A stretch of 64,000 bases of DNA from Bernardetia sp. MNP-M8 (GTDB lineage Bacteria; Bacteroidota; Bacteroidia; Cytophagales; Bernardetiaceae): assembly GCF_037126285.1 (NCBI RefSeq), contig NZ_CP147012.1, positions 4,114,676 through 4,178,675 on the forward strand, given 5' to 3'. The first letter of the stretch is position 1. Each line of letters begins with the position of its first letter. Positions 33,931 to 42,762 of this stretch are shown piece after piece. A model generated the notes under the pieces. It ran no database searches, was not told the origin of the DNA, and worked only from the letters and a program-made list of their open reading frames with translations. A program made the translations under genes and the position numbers.

Positions 33931-35040
33931 CTATTTACTGATTACTGGTAACTGATCAATAAGGTATTTTCCTTCAAAGCAAAAAGGTTTTAATTCATTT
34001 TCAATAAAAGTCAAACATTCTTTTTCAAACTTTTTAGGATACAAAACGTGTACATTTGCACCTGCATCAAGCGTAAAACAGATAGGAATATTTTTTTCTT
34101 GACGGTATTTCTGAATTTTTTTGATAATTGTTAGTGTTCCTGTTTCCATCAAAATAAAAGGAGGAGAGCTACACATCATGAGTGCGTGTAAGACAAAAGC
34201 CTCATTTTCTACAACTTCAATAAATGTTTCTGTATCGCCTTTTTCTAAAGCAAGAATGAGTTTTTTTAGATTTGAATGTGCTAAGTTATAGCGAGTTTGT
34301 GCAAAAGGATTGTTTTCCATAAGCGCATGACCTGCACGACTAGAAACACTTTTTTCTTCTGCTGAAACAATCAGAATTGTATCTTGATAATTTTGAAAAA
34401 TAGCATGAATTGGTAGAGAATACGGACTAGCAAACAAATCAGACGTATTTTGTATACTGTCTGTTTGTCCCCATGTGGTGATAGGGATATTTGAATAAAC
34501 AGAACGAGCAGCACTTCCAGAACCCAAACGAGCCAAATAAGAGGCTTTTTGATAAAACTCTTCTTCGTTTTGAAGTGTATTTAAGAGGTTTTTTTCCAAA
34601 TCACACAAACACAAGGCTAAAGCTGCCATACTAGAAGCTGATGAGGCAATTCCAGCTGAATGAGGAAACGAATTTTGAGAGTAAATTTTGAGATGAACAA
34701 AACCTAAAAAGGGTTGAGTAGGCAAAAGACTTTCTAAAAACTTGCGTATTTTTTGTTCAAATTTTCCATTTTTTTCGTTTTCAAACCAAAACTCTAAAGA
34801 AATTTCTGATTTTGATTCCCCTTCTTTTTTAGTTACAAATTCTAATCTTGTTTCTGTAAAAGCATTCGTAAGTGTAAAACTTAAGGAAGGGTTGTTGGGA
34901 AGTTGTACGCCATGTTTGCCCCAATATTTTATGAGAGCAATATTTGAAGGACTTTTATGAGTGATTGTTCCTTTTTTTTCTTCTTTTGATAGAAGAGAAG
35001 TTTCCTTAAAAAAATCGTTGTCTGTTACAGAAAAATTCAT
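33931..35040 (-). CDS. mvaD: Diphosphomevalonate decarboxylase
   Basis: Converts mevalonate diphosphate to isopentenyl diphosphate. With the start at 35040, PSNIALIKYWGK is at residues 31-42 and the nucleotide loop PHSAGIASSASSMAALA at about 126-142, both hallmarks of the family. GSGSAARSVYSN is also typical. The start at 35112 would add 24 residues that mostly encode the palindrome at 35057-35090, so the later ATG is preferred. The promoter at 35125-35132 and that hairpin make a structured 5' leader. Cytoplasmic; cotranscription with the mevalonate kinase gene is likely. Confidence 0.88.
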   Translation of the reverse strand: MNFSVTDNDFFKETSLLSKEEKKGTITHKSPSNIALIKYWGKHGVQLPNNPSLSFTLTNAFTETRLEFVTKKEGESKSEISLEFWFENEKNGKFEQKIRKFLESLLPTQPFLGFVHLKIYSQNSFPHSAGIASSASSMAALALCLCDLEKNLLNTLQNEEEFYQKASYLARLGSGSAARSVYSNIPITTWGQTDSIQNTSDLFASPYSLPIHAIFQNYQDTILIVSAEEKSVSSRAGHALMENNPFAQTRYNLAHSNLKKLILALEKGDTETFIEVVENEAFVLHALMMCSSPPFILMETGTLTIIKKIQKYRQEKNIPICFTLDAGANVHVLYPKKFEKECLTFIENELKPFCFEGKYLIDQLPVISK

Positions 35041-35056
35041 GAATAGAAAGTTAAGT

Positions 35057-35090
35057 GTTGTTGGTGTCGCTTTGCTAAAACACCAACAAC
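35057..35090 (-). promoter_or_regulatory. Leader hairpin of mvaD
   Basis: GTTGTTGGTGT and ACACCAACAAC form a perfect 11-bp stem with a 12-nt loop. On the minus strand it lies between the promoter and the ATG at 35040, 16 bases before the start codon. It could regulate translation or be an inserted repeat. Confidence 0.5.
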
Positions 35091-35124
35091 GGCGAAGTAA
35101 GCGAAAATCCATAAATCAAAAGCA

Positions 35125-35132
35125 CAAAGTTA
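35125..35132 (-). promoter_or_regulatory. -7 promoter box for mvaD
   Basis: On the minus strand TAACTTTG, about 85 bases upstream of the mvaD ATG. Confidence 0.5.
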
Positions 35133-35183
35133 CTTATCAAAATGGATAAATACTTTTTTTTGAGAAATGTTTTGAGGAAATTT

Positions 35184-37046
35184 CTATTTATAGCCCTCTG
35201 CCTGTAAATTAAATAGTTCAGCATATTTCCCATCTTTTTCTAAAAGTTCGGTATGTGACCCAATTTCTAAAAGTCCTCCATTTTGTAAGACCAAAATTCT
35301 GTCAGCCATTCTTACTGTAGAAAAACGATGTGAAATCAGAACTGCTGTTTTTCCTTCAATTAGCTCTGCAAAACGCTCAAAAACTTCGTGTTCGGCTCGG
35401 GCATCTAATGCTGCTGTTGGCTCATCCAAAATATAGAGTTGTGCATCTCGCATATAAGCACGTCCTAAAGCTACTTTTTGCCACTCTCCACCTGAAAGCG
35501 AGACACCACCATTAAACTTTCTACCTAACATTTGCTCATACTTTTCAGGTAGCTTTTCTACTACATCATTTGCTAGACTTTTTGTGGCAGCTTCAGTAAT
35601 TAATGTTTTGTTTTCTCGTTCTTCAATATTTCCAACAGCAATATTTTCAGAGGCACTTAATTCAAATTTGACAAAATCTTGAAAAATGACACCTATCAAA
35701 TTTCGTAATTGTGTGGGATTATATTCTCTCAAATCGTGTCCATCTAACAAAATTCGTCCTTCTGTTGGGTCGTAAAGTCGTGCTAAAAGTTTTACTAAGG
35801 TTGTTTTTCCTGCACCATTTTCTCCTACCAACGCTAATTTTTCGCCTTTGTGAAGCGTAAAAGAAAGATTTTTGATGGCATAACGTTCTTGATTTTGATA
35901 TTTGAAACCCACATTTTCAAAAACAAACCCTTCTTTTATTGGATTTGGAACTTGTCTTTGTGTTTCTGTAACAGGAATTAAAGGTTCTAATTCTAAAAAT
36001 TCAAATAAATCTTTGAGATAAAGTGCACTTTGAGCAATACTAGAAAAACGTCCCATTATTTGTTGCAACATAAAACGAAGTCTTTCAAATGAGCCAGCCA
36101 AGAAAGTCAAATCTCCTAAAGAAATAACTTTTGTAATTGTTTCGATAATGATGAGAACATAAGCTACGTAATAAGAAGCTGTACCAATAAGTGAAAACAA
36201 ACTTCCCCAAAAAGCTCTTTTTTGAGTTAATGATTTGTTTTCAGTGTAATAATTATCTGAAAGAAATTTGAAACGATTTGCCAAAAAATCAGATAAGCCA
36301 AACACTTTGAGTTCTTTGGCAGAAAAATCACTTGCACCAATATAACGCAGATAATCTAATTCTCTTCGCTCAGGAGTCCAGCTTAAAGATAATGAGTAAG
36401 CACGTTCGTTGAAATGTGTTTCTCCCAAAAAAGCAGGAACTAAAGCCAAAATTAGAATCAAAATAAGCCAGCCATTGAAAGCTACTAAGCCAATAGCTAA
36501 TGAAACAAGTGTAATAATATCTTGTCCTTGAGATAAAACTTGTGACATCAGAATTACACGTCCCGAAGTCTGCTGCCTTGCTCGTTCTAGTTTATCATAA
36601 AAGGTCGCATCTTCAAACTGCTCTAAATCTAGTTTTGAAGCGTGTCTAATAAGCTGAACAGAAGTATAGTTTGCTACCAAATCACCTAAAAGATTATCAG
36701 TAAGCGTAATTATTCTACTCAATATCTCAGAAAAAATAGTAAGTCCTAATTCTATTCCAACCAAAATCCAAAGGTATTTTGTATTTTCAGAAATAAGCTC
36801 AAAAGCAGTATCAGAATTAATGAGTCGTACAATTTCATCAACAATCAATTTGCCAACATAGAGTGTAACAAGTGGAATAATTGCTTTGAAAACTCTAAGA
36901 ATTAGGGTTGTGAAGGCAAAACGTGGACTTGTCTTCCAAATGAGTTTGAAAAAGCGAGGTAAATAGTTGAGTGCCTTTGCTTGGTCTTTTATGGTCAGTT
37001 TTTCTGCTTCTTCTTTGCGTTTTCGGTTTCCGTCACCTTTTGCCAT
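35184..37046 (-). CDS. ABC transporter, fused permease and ATPase (MsbA/LipidA-export-like)
   Basis: An ABC exporter half-transporter: a six-helix transmembrane domain to about residue 345, then the ATPase. Walker A GENGAGKTT at residues 408-416, Q-loop IFQDFVKF, signature LSGGEWQ at 517-523, Walker B ILDEPTAALD and switch histidine in LISHR. It probably forms a homodimer and exports a lipid, peptide or other hydrophobic substrate; none is named by context. It is divergent from the glycan cluster, so its tie to glycan export is unproven. A TAACTTTG box lies 64 bases upstream of its start. Confidence 0.9.
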   Translation of the reverse strand: MAKGDGNRKRKEEAEKLTIKDQAKALNYLPRFFKLIWKTSPRFAFTTLILRVFKAIIPLVTLYVGKLIVDEIVRLINSDTAFELISENTKYLWILVGIELGLTIFSEILSRIITLTDNLLGDLVANYTSVQLIRHASKLDLEQFEDATFYDKLERARQQTSGRVILMSQVLSQGQDIITLVSLAIGLVAFNGWLILILILALVPAFLGETHFNERAYSLSLSWTPERRELDYLRYIGASDFSAKELKVFGLSDFLANRFKFLSDNYYTENKSLTQKRAFWGSLFSLIGTASYYVAYVLIIIETITKVISLGDLTFLAGSFERLRFMLQQIMGRFSSIAQSALYLKDLFEFLELEPLIPVTETQRQVPNPIKEGFVFENVGFKYQNQERYAIKNLSFTLHKGEKLALVGENGAGKTTLVKLLARLYDPTEGRILLDGHDLREYNPTQLRNLIGVIFQDFVKFELSASENIAVGNIEERENKTLITEAATKSLANDVVEKLPEKYEQMLGRKFNGGVSLSGGEWQKVALGRAYMRDAQLYILDEPTAALDARAEHEVFERFAELIEGKTAVLISHRFSTVRMADRILVLQNGGLLEIGSHTELLEKDGKYAELFNLQAEGYK

Positions 37047-37109
37047 TTTTATCTTTTCTATTTAATTTGAAGTTTTTATTTGATTCTAGTATGTATTGCT
37101 ATTCAATTA

Positions 37110-37117
37110 CAAAGTTA
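37110..37117 (-). promoter_or_regulatory. -7 promoter box for the ABC exporter
   Basis: On the minus strand TAACTTTG, identical to the mvaD box, 64 bases before the start at 37046. Confidence 0.5.
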
Positions 37118-37211
37118 AGGTAAAATAGTTTTCATACCTGTTTCTCAATCTTTATTTAAGAGAGAAAATTTGTAAACTTGAATTTTTTACAGACTTTTTA
37201 TCAAAAAATAC

Positions 37212-37219
37212 TATATTTG
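37212..37219 (+). promoter_or_regulatory. -7 promoter box for the glycan cluster
   Basis: TATATTTG, a full TAnnTTTG match, 57 bases before the first gene of the cluster at 37276. Confidence 0.5.
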
Positions 37220-37275
37220 TCTTTTGTATCCTTATTCAATTATTTTTTATTTCATAATTTACTGACCCTTTCTGA

Positions 37276-38556
37276 ATGAGTAATATTGTTATTAAAGCTA
37301 CCGATATAAGCAAACAGTACCGTTTGGGGCTTGTAGGAAGTGGAACGCTTAGAGATGATGCAGCTCGTTTTTGGGCAAAGATAAGAGGAAAAGAAGACCC
37401 TACCCTGAAGATAGGACAAACCAATGACCGTACACAAAAATCTAATTCAGATTATGTGTGGGCATTGAAAGATATTAATTTTGAAGTACAGCAAGGCGAA
37501 ATACTTGGAATTATTGGGAAAAATGGTGCAGGAAAATCAACTCTTCTCAAAATCTTATCAAAAATAACTGCTCCCACAACTGGAAGTATAAAAATAAAAG
37601 GTAGAATTGCTAGTCTTTTAGAAGTAGGTACAGGTTTTCATGGAGAACTTACAGGTAGAGAAAATATTTATCTCAATGGTGCTGTCTTAGGCATGTCCAG
37701 AAGAGAAGTTACTCGTAAATTAGATGAAATAGTAGATTTTGCAGGTGTAGAAAAGTACATGGATACTCCTGTAAAGCGTTATTCTTCTGGTATGACTGTC
37801 CGTTTAGGATTTGCTGTAGCTGCTCACTTAGACCCTGATATTTTGGTAGTAGATGAGGTACTGGCTGTTGGAGATGCAGAGTTTCAGAAAAAAGCTATTG
37901 GAAAGATGCAAGATGTTTCTAATCAAGAAGGTAGAACTATTCTTTTTGTTAGCCATAATATGAATTCTATTAATACACTTTGTACTAAAGCTATGTTATT
38001 AGAACAAGGTACTATAAAGCATATAGGAGATACACAGAAAATGGTAGATTATTATTTAGAGATAAATAATGAAGCTACAAAAAAATCAGAAGTGATTTTA
38101 GAAGTGAAAAAATCAAAACCTTTTGGATTTACTAAGATAAGCATACTCAATGCTGATAAGGCATTGCAACAAGATTTTCAGTTTGGAGATGAGGTTTATG
38201 TTAATATAGAATTTGAAATACTTGAAACTCTTCCTAATTTCTACTTAGCTTTGAAATTACAAAATGAAAAAGGAATAGAAGTATATTTCAATGATACTAG
38301 AGATATTATAGATGGTTTCCCTTCTTCTTTACCCATCGGAAAGCACTCATTTCTGGTTCGAATACCTTCTGTTTTTGTCCCTAATACGTATTATATTACA
38401 GTTGCTGCTGTATTAGTAGCTAATTTAGAACATTTAGATAGACGAGAAACTATATGTAGTTTTAAGTTATATGATACAAGGTCAATTCGAAGTATGCAAA
38501 GACCTGGAATTGTTAGAATAGACACAGAATGGCAAAAAAGTATAAAAATTGAATAG
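37276..38556 (+). CDS. wzt: Polysaccharide ABC exporter ATPase (Wzt-type) with C-terminal domain
   Basis: Energises export of a finished lipid-linked polysaccharide. Walker A GKNGAGKST is at residues 81-89, signature YSSGM at 169-173 and Walker B VVDEVLAVGD at 191-200. The sequence ALKDINFEVQQGEILGIIG and LSKITAPTTGSI is the Wzt/TagH type. From about residue 255 a separate beta-rich domain follows, as in Wzt proteins whose C-terminal domain recognises the end modification of the chain. No Wzm permease gene is adjacent or anywhere in the window. It is the first gene of the cluster; its end overlaps the frame start of the next gene. Confidence 0.85.
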   Translation: MSNIVIKATDISKQYRLGLVGSGTLRDDAARFWAKIRGKEDPTLKIGQTNDRTQKSNSDYVWALKDINFEVQQGEILGIIGKNGAGKSTLLKILSKITAPTTGSIKIKGRIASLLEVGTGFHGELTGRENIYLNGAVLGMSRREVTRKLDEIVDFAGVEKYMDTPVKRYSSGMTVRLGFAVAAHLDPDILVVDEVLAVGDAEFQKKAIGKMQDVSNQEGRTILFVSHNMNSINTLCTKAMLLEQGTIKHIGDTQKMVDYYLEINNEATKKSEVILEVKKSKPFGFTKISILNADKALQQDFQFGDEVYVNIEFEILETLPNFYLALKLQNEKGIEVYFNDTRDIIDGFPSSLPIGKHSFLVRIPSVFVPNTYYITVAAVLVANLEHLDRRETICSFKLYDTRSIRSMQRPGIVRIDTEWQKSIKIE

Positions 38557-38557
38557 A

Positions 38558-39616
38558 ATGGAATCATTTATAACATTTGAAAACATTAGAAGATATATTC
38601 TGCTTGTACTAGAGAAAATAAAAGTAGATACTCTATCAGCAGATAGTTGTGCAGAATCTTTAGCAGAAGCATCATTAAAAGGTATAGATTCTCATGGTAT
38701 TCGATTATTGCCTCATTATGTTGATGCTGTACTAAACGGACGAATTGTAACAGAGGCAGATATTAAGATAGAATGTACTACGCCTTGTATTGCAAAAATG
38801 GATGCTAAACATAGTTTTGCTTATGGAAGTGGAGTTAGAGCAATTGATAAAGCAATAGACATGGCACATCTATATGGTGTTGGAATAGTTGGAGTTTCAA
38901 ACTCAAATCACATGGGAGGTTTATTTCACTATGCTAATCGTGCTGCTCAAAAAGACATGGTTGGATTGGTTATGACCAGTACAACTCCCAAGATGAGTAC
39001 GCCAAACAGTAAAAAATCTTTTTTTGGCACTAATCCTATTTGTGTATCTGCTCCTATGATGGATGAAGAACCTTTTTGTTTTGATGCAGCAACAACAATA
39101 CTTACTGGTAATAAAATCAAGCATTATAAGAGCTTAAACCAAGAACTCCCTTTAGATGCAGCAACTAATATTGAAGGTAAAAATACAATTGACCCTAATC
39201 TAGCATATTATCTCAAGGGAATTGGCGATTATAAAGGATTTGGTTTGGCAATGATTGTCGATATATTTTCAAGTTTTTTAAATAATATGCCTTTTGCAAG
39301 TGATGTCTCTTCTATGTATGAGAGTTCTCCTTCAGATAAGAGGTATCTAGGACATTTTTTTATGGCACTCAATATTAGTGCTTTTGATTCTACAGAGGTC
39401 TTTAAGCAAAATTTGCAAAAACTGTGTGAGCAAATTAGAAATTCTGAAAGAGTCGATGCAATGATACCTGTTTATGTACCAGGCGATAAAGAAAAACAAA
39501 CAAAAGAACAACGGTTAATGACAGGCATTCCTGTAAGCTCTCAATTAACGAAGCAATTTGTTGATATTGCTCAAAAATTAAATATTTCTACACAACTTTT
39601 AAATAGTTTATTATGA
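38558..39616 (+). CDS. Ldh-family (malate/L-lactate dehydrogenase 2 type) oxidoreductase
   Basis: An NAD(P)-dependent 2-hydroxyacid or ketogulonate-type oxidoreductase of the Ldh_2 family, not related to classical LDH. Motifs: GIDSHGIRLLPHYVDAVLNGRI (DSHG near residue 43), GVSNSNHMGGLFHYANRA, TTPKMSTPNSK and FGTNPICVSAP, and the GIGDYKGFGLAMIVDIFSS segment. The family acts on small 2-oxo acids, so here it may make a precursor of an unusual sugar acid; that is inference. ATG at 38558 is chosen over the TTG at 38549. It overlaps the next gene by four bases, so translation is coupled. Confidence 0.75.
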   Translation: MESFITFENIRRYILLVLEKIKVDTLSADSCAESLAEASLKGIDSHGIRLLPHYVDAVLNGRIVTEADIKIECTTPCIAKMDAKHSFAYGSGVRAIDKAIDMAHLYGVGIVGVSNSNHMGGLFHYANRAAQKDMVGLVMTSTTPKMSTPNSKKSFFGTNPICVSAPMMDEEPFCFDAATTILTGNKIKHYKSLNQELPLDAATNIEGKNTIDPNLAYYLKGIGDYKGFGLAMIVDIFSSFLNNMPFASDVSSMYESSPSDKRYLGHFFMALNISAFDSTEVFKQNLQKLCEQIRNSERVDAMIPVYVPGDKEKQTKEQRLMTGIPVSSQLTKQFVDIAQKLNISTQLLNSLL

Positions 39617-40320
39617 ATGTACTTGCTATAATACCAGCACGTGGTGGTTCAAAAGGAATACCAAGAAAAAATATAGAATTACTAGGAGGTAAGCCTCTTG
39701 TTGCTCATACTATTTCTCATGCACAAAATGCTTCAGAAATAGATAATCTTGTCGTAACATCTGATGACAAAGAAATAAGAGATGTTGCTGCTTCTTTTGG
39801 TGCTCCAGTTGTGGATAGACCAGACGAGTTTGCTCATGATAAAACTTTACAAGAAGTAGATAAGTTATTGATTTGGACTACAAAAGAGTTTGAAAAAAAT
39901 ACAAATGTAAATTATGACATAATCGTTTTATTATATCCTACTGCTCCTCTTAGAGACATAGAATCTATAAATAAAGCTGTAAGGTTAGTAAAATCAGGAG
40001 AGTATGATTCTGTGCTATCTGTTTATCATGATACTCGTTATCTATGGAAAAAAACAGGAGATAATGATGATGAAACAGTAATACCATCTAACTATGACCC
40101 TTGTAATAGAATGCCACGTCAGAAAGAAATGTGGAATCAATGGGCTGAAAATAAAGCTATTTATGTTATGCGAAAAGATGTTTTGTTTGAAAAAACGTGT
40201 CGTATGGGAGATAAAATAGGAATGGTAGAAATGGAAAAGTGGCGTTCAGTAGATATAGATACTCCAGTAGATTTACTTATGGCACGCTCTCTATATGACA
40301 CACAAATAAAGAATAAATAA
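39613..40320 (+). CDS. CMP-sugar synthetase (acylneuraminate cytidylyltransferase family)
   Basis: Activates a nonulosonic or similar sugar acid with CTP. The start IIPARGGSKGIPRKNIELLGGKPL is the family signature, including the nucleotide-contacting RGGSKG and the KN pair. YPTAPLRDIESI is also typical. Length 235 is right for the NeuA/PseF/LegF type. The sugar is unknown: no NeuB or NeuC homologue is nearby. The start codon overlaps the stop of the Ldh-family gene (ATGA), so they are probably coupled and act on the same intermediate. Confidence 0.8.
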   Translation: MNVLAIIPARGGSKGIPRKNIELLGGKPLVAHTISHAQNASEIDNLVVTSDDKEIRDVAASFGAPVVDRPDEFAHDKTLQEVDKLLIWTTKEFEKNTNVNYDIIVLLYPTAPLRDIESINKAVRLVKSGEYDSVLSVYHDTRYLWKKTGDNDDETVIPSNYDPCNRMPRQKEMWNQWAENKAIYVMRKDVLFEKTCRMGDKIGMVEMEKWRSVDIDTPVDLLMARSLYDTQIKNK

Positions 40321-40342
40321 AAGTTAAATCTAATACTCTAAG

Positions 40343-41218
40343 ATGAAAATTGCTATTGCTCTATTATTATACAATCGTCCAAGTCATTGTCAAGAAGTAA
40401 TTGAAAGTCTTGTGGAAAATAATGTTGACGATGTCTATGCTTTTTTGGATTTTTCTGAAAAACAAGAAGTCAAAGAAAATCAACAAAAAATCACATCACT
40501 AATAGACCAGCATTCAGATAAATTAAATATAACTCTCTATAAGCACAAAGAGCCTAAAGGGCTTAAAAAGTCTGTAATTTATGCCTTAGATACTTTATTT
40601 GAGAGAGGATATGATGGCGTTATTTTACTTGAAGATGATTGTGTACTTAGAGATGGAGCTTATAAGTTTTTTAAAGAAACACTCATAAGTCAGAAGGATA
40701 ATAAAAATGTACGTTCTGTCTGTGGTTACCTTCCTCCTAATACTCCTTTTCAAGTTTCTGAAAGTAGTGATTTACTCTTAATGTCTAGATTCTCTACATG
40801 GGGATGGGCAACTTGGGCTGATAGATGGAGTGATTATGAAATAGAGGTTGGTAAGGTGCTTGAAAAATTTGAACAAGCTAAAATAGATATAAAACTAATT
40901 GCTCCTGATTTACATCGTTTGGCTAACTCTGAAAAATATATAAACGGACTTGTTGATGTATGGAGTATTCCTTGGTCATTAGTACATTATCTCACAGGTA
41001 CAACAGTCATTTATCCAAGGCAAACACTCATTGATAATATTGGATTAGATGGCTCTGGAAGAAATTGTGTGTATTCTGAAGATTACACACACACAAATAA
41101 TGAATCAAGTAAGTTTACACTTAATAAAAATGTATTACCTCAATATAATGTTATTAATGAAAGTTTATTGAAAAATTTTATGTTAGAAAAAAGCTATCAA
41201 ATTTATCCTAATTTTTAA
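40343..41218 (+). CDS. Glycosyltransferase, GNT-I/GT2-like
   Basis: A GT-A fold transferase with the nucleotide-sugar acidic motif LEDDC at residues 96-100, an AIALLLYNRP start and the later SRFSTWGWATWADRW, all seen in the group of bacterial sugar transferases resembling GNT-I. No transmembrane segment; probably membrane-associated through partners. Donor and linkage unknown. Spacing to neighbours is 22 and 6 bases. Confidence 0.75.
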   Translation: MKIAIALLLYNRPSHCQEVIESLVENNVDDVYAFLDFSEKQEVKENQQKITSLIDQHSDKLNITLYKHKEPKGLKKSVIYALDTLFERGYDGVILLEDDCVLRDGAYKFFKETLISQKDNKNVRSVCGYLPPNTPFQVSESSDLLLMSRFSTWGWATWADRWSDYEIEVGKVLEKFEQAKIDIKLIAPDLHRLANSEKYINGLVDVWSIPWSLVHYLTGTTVIYPRQTLIDNIGLDGSGRNCVYSEDYTHTNNESSKFTLNKNVLPQYNVINESLLKNFMLEKSYQIYPNF

Positions 41219-41224
41219 AATAGA

Positions 41225-42748
41225 ATGCTCTTTAATTCTTGGGAGTTTGTATTATTTTTCCCAACTATTGTATTTCTTTTCTTTATTCTACCTCATCGTT
41301 ATAGATGGATATTGCTTCTTACTGGAAGCTATATTTTTTATATGGCTTGGAAGGTAGAGTATATCTTATTATTAATACTTTCTACATTAATAGACTATTT
41401 TTGCTCTACCCAAATTAGTAAGCGAGAGAGTAAAAAAGAAAGGAAACCATTTCTTTATTTGAGTTTATTATCTAATCTAGGAATTTTATTTAGCTTCAAA
41501 TATTTCAATTTTTTTGCTACTACCATAAATCAAACTTTTGATTTCATAACAGGGAATACTATTTTCCCTCTATTGCATGTCTTACTTCCTATGGGTATTT
41601 CTTTTTATACCTTTCAAACATTAAGTTATTCTATTGATGTATATAATGGAAAAATAAAAGCTGAAAAGCACCTCGGTATTTTTGCATTATTTGTTACTTT
41701 TTTCCCCCAATTAGTGGCAGGTCCTATTGAGAGAGCAAGTCATTTGTTACCTCAATTTAGAGTAAATCATTTATTTGATTATACTAGAGTAAAGTATGGG
41801 TTACAATTAATGGCTTGGGGGTTTTTCAAAAAACTTGTCATTGCAGATAGGTTATCGATGGTAGTCAATACAGTGTATAATGACCCATCCAATTTTTCAG
41901 GATTAAGTATATGGATAGCATCTGTTTTTTTTGCTTTCCAAATCTATTGTGATTTTTCTGCCTATTCAGATATAGCTATTGGAGCTGCTCAAGTAATGGG
42001 TTATGATTTGATGAAAAACTTTGATAGACCTTATTTTTCTAAATCTATTTCGGAGTTTTGGAAAAGATGGCATATTTCCCTCTCTACTTGGTTTAAGGAT
42101 TACGTTTATATCCCTTTGGGTGGAAACAGAACAATAAAATGGCGTTGGTATTATAATCTTTTTATTACCTTTTTGATTAGTGGAGTTTGGCATGGCGCAA
42201 ACTGGACTTTTATTTTTTGGGGAGCATTACATGGCTTTTATTTAATTTTTGCGTTATTTATAGCACCTATAAGTCAAATTTTTTATAAAAAATTTAGGAT
42301 AGATAAAACAAGTAATTTATACAAACTAGTAAATGTTAGTATTACATTTCTATTAGTTTTATTAGCTTGGGTATTTTTTAGAGCTAATACAATACAGGAC
42401 GCTTTCTTGTTGATAAAAAATAGCTTCTCATCAAATATAATTATTCAATTTAAAGATATTATTTGGACATTCAAATCAGTAATTTTAAATCAAAATGATA
42501 TTACTTGGCAGAATCATATAAAGATAAACAATGAATATTTGAAGATGTCAGTATATGATTTTACAATTTCTATACTAGCTATATTGACAATGGAGTTTAT
42601 TCATTTTTTACAGATAAAATATTCTTTACGAACTACCATCAGCAATTTACATTGGCTTGTAAGATGGTTTTTATATTATCTTTTGTTGTTAGCCATCTTA
42701 TTTTTTGGAGTTTTTTCAGAGTCTCAATTTATATATTTTCAATTCTAA
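41225..42748 (+). CDS. MBOAT family O-acyltransferase (AlgI-like)
   Basis: A polytopic membrane protein of 507 residues with about eleven helices. The family core is present: the MGISFYTFQTLSYSIDVY region and the two membrane histidines in SGVWHGANWTFIFWGALHG. Together with the SGNH-like protein encoded next, it should pass acyl groups (commonly acetyl) across the inner membrane onto the growing or finished polysaccharide. It is embedded in the cluster six bases behind a glycosyltransferase gene. Confidence 0.88.
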   Translation: MLFNSWEFVLFFPTIVFLFFILPHRYRWILLLTGSYIFYMAWKVEYILLLILSTLIDYFCSTQISKRESKKERKPFLYLSLLSNLGILFSFKYFNFFATTINQTFDFITGNTIFPLLHVLLPMGISFYTFQTLSYSIDVYNGKIKAEKHLGIFALFVTFFPQLVAGPIERASHLLPQFRVNHLFDYTRVKYGLQLMAWGFFKKLVIADRLSMVVNTVYNDPSNFSGLSIWIASVFFAFQIYCDFSAYSDIAIGAAQVMGYDLMKNFDRPYFSKSISEFWKRWHISLSTWFKDYVYIPLGGNRTIKWRWYYNLFITFLISGVWHGANWTFIFWGALHGFYLIFALFIAPISQIFYKKFRIDKTSNLYKLVNVSITFLLVLLAWVFFRANTIQDAFLLIKNSFSSNIIIQFKDIIWTFKSVILNQNDITWQNHIKINNEYLKMSVYDFTISILAILTMEFIHFLQIKYSLRTTISNLHWLVRWFLYYLLLLAILFFGVFSESQFIYFQF

Positions 42749-42762
42749 AAAGTAAAGAATCA

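Noticed and set aside
42652-42762. Start of the SGNH-like gene within the MBOAT gene
   Set aside because: Overlapping codons encode unrelated hydrophobic sequence; the ATG at 42763 fits spacing and protein form.
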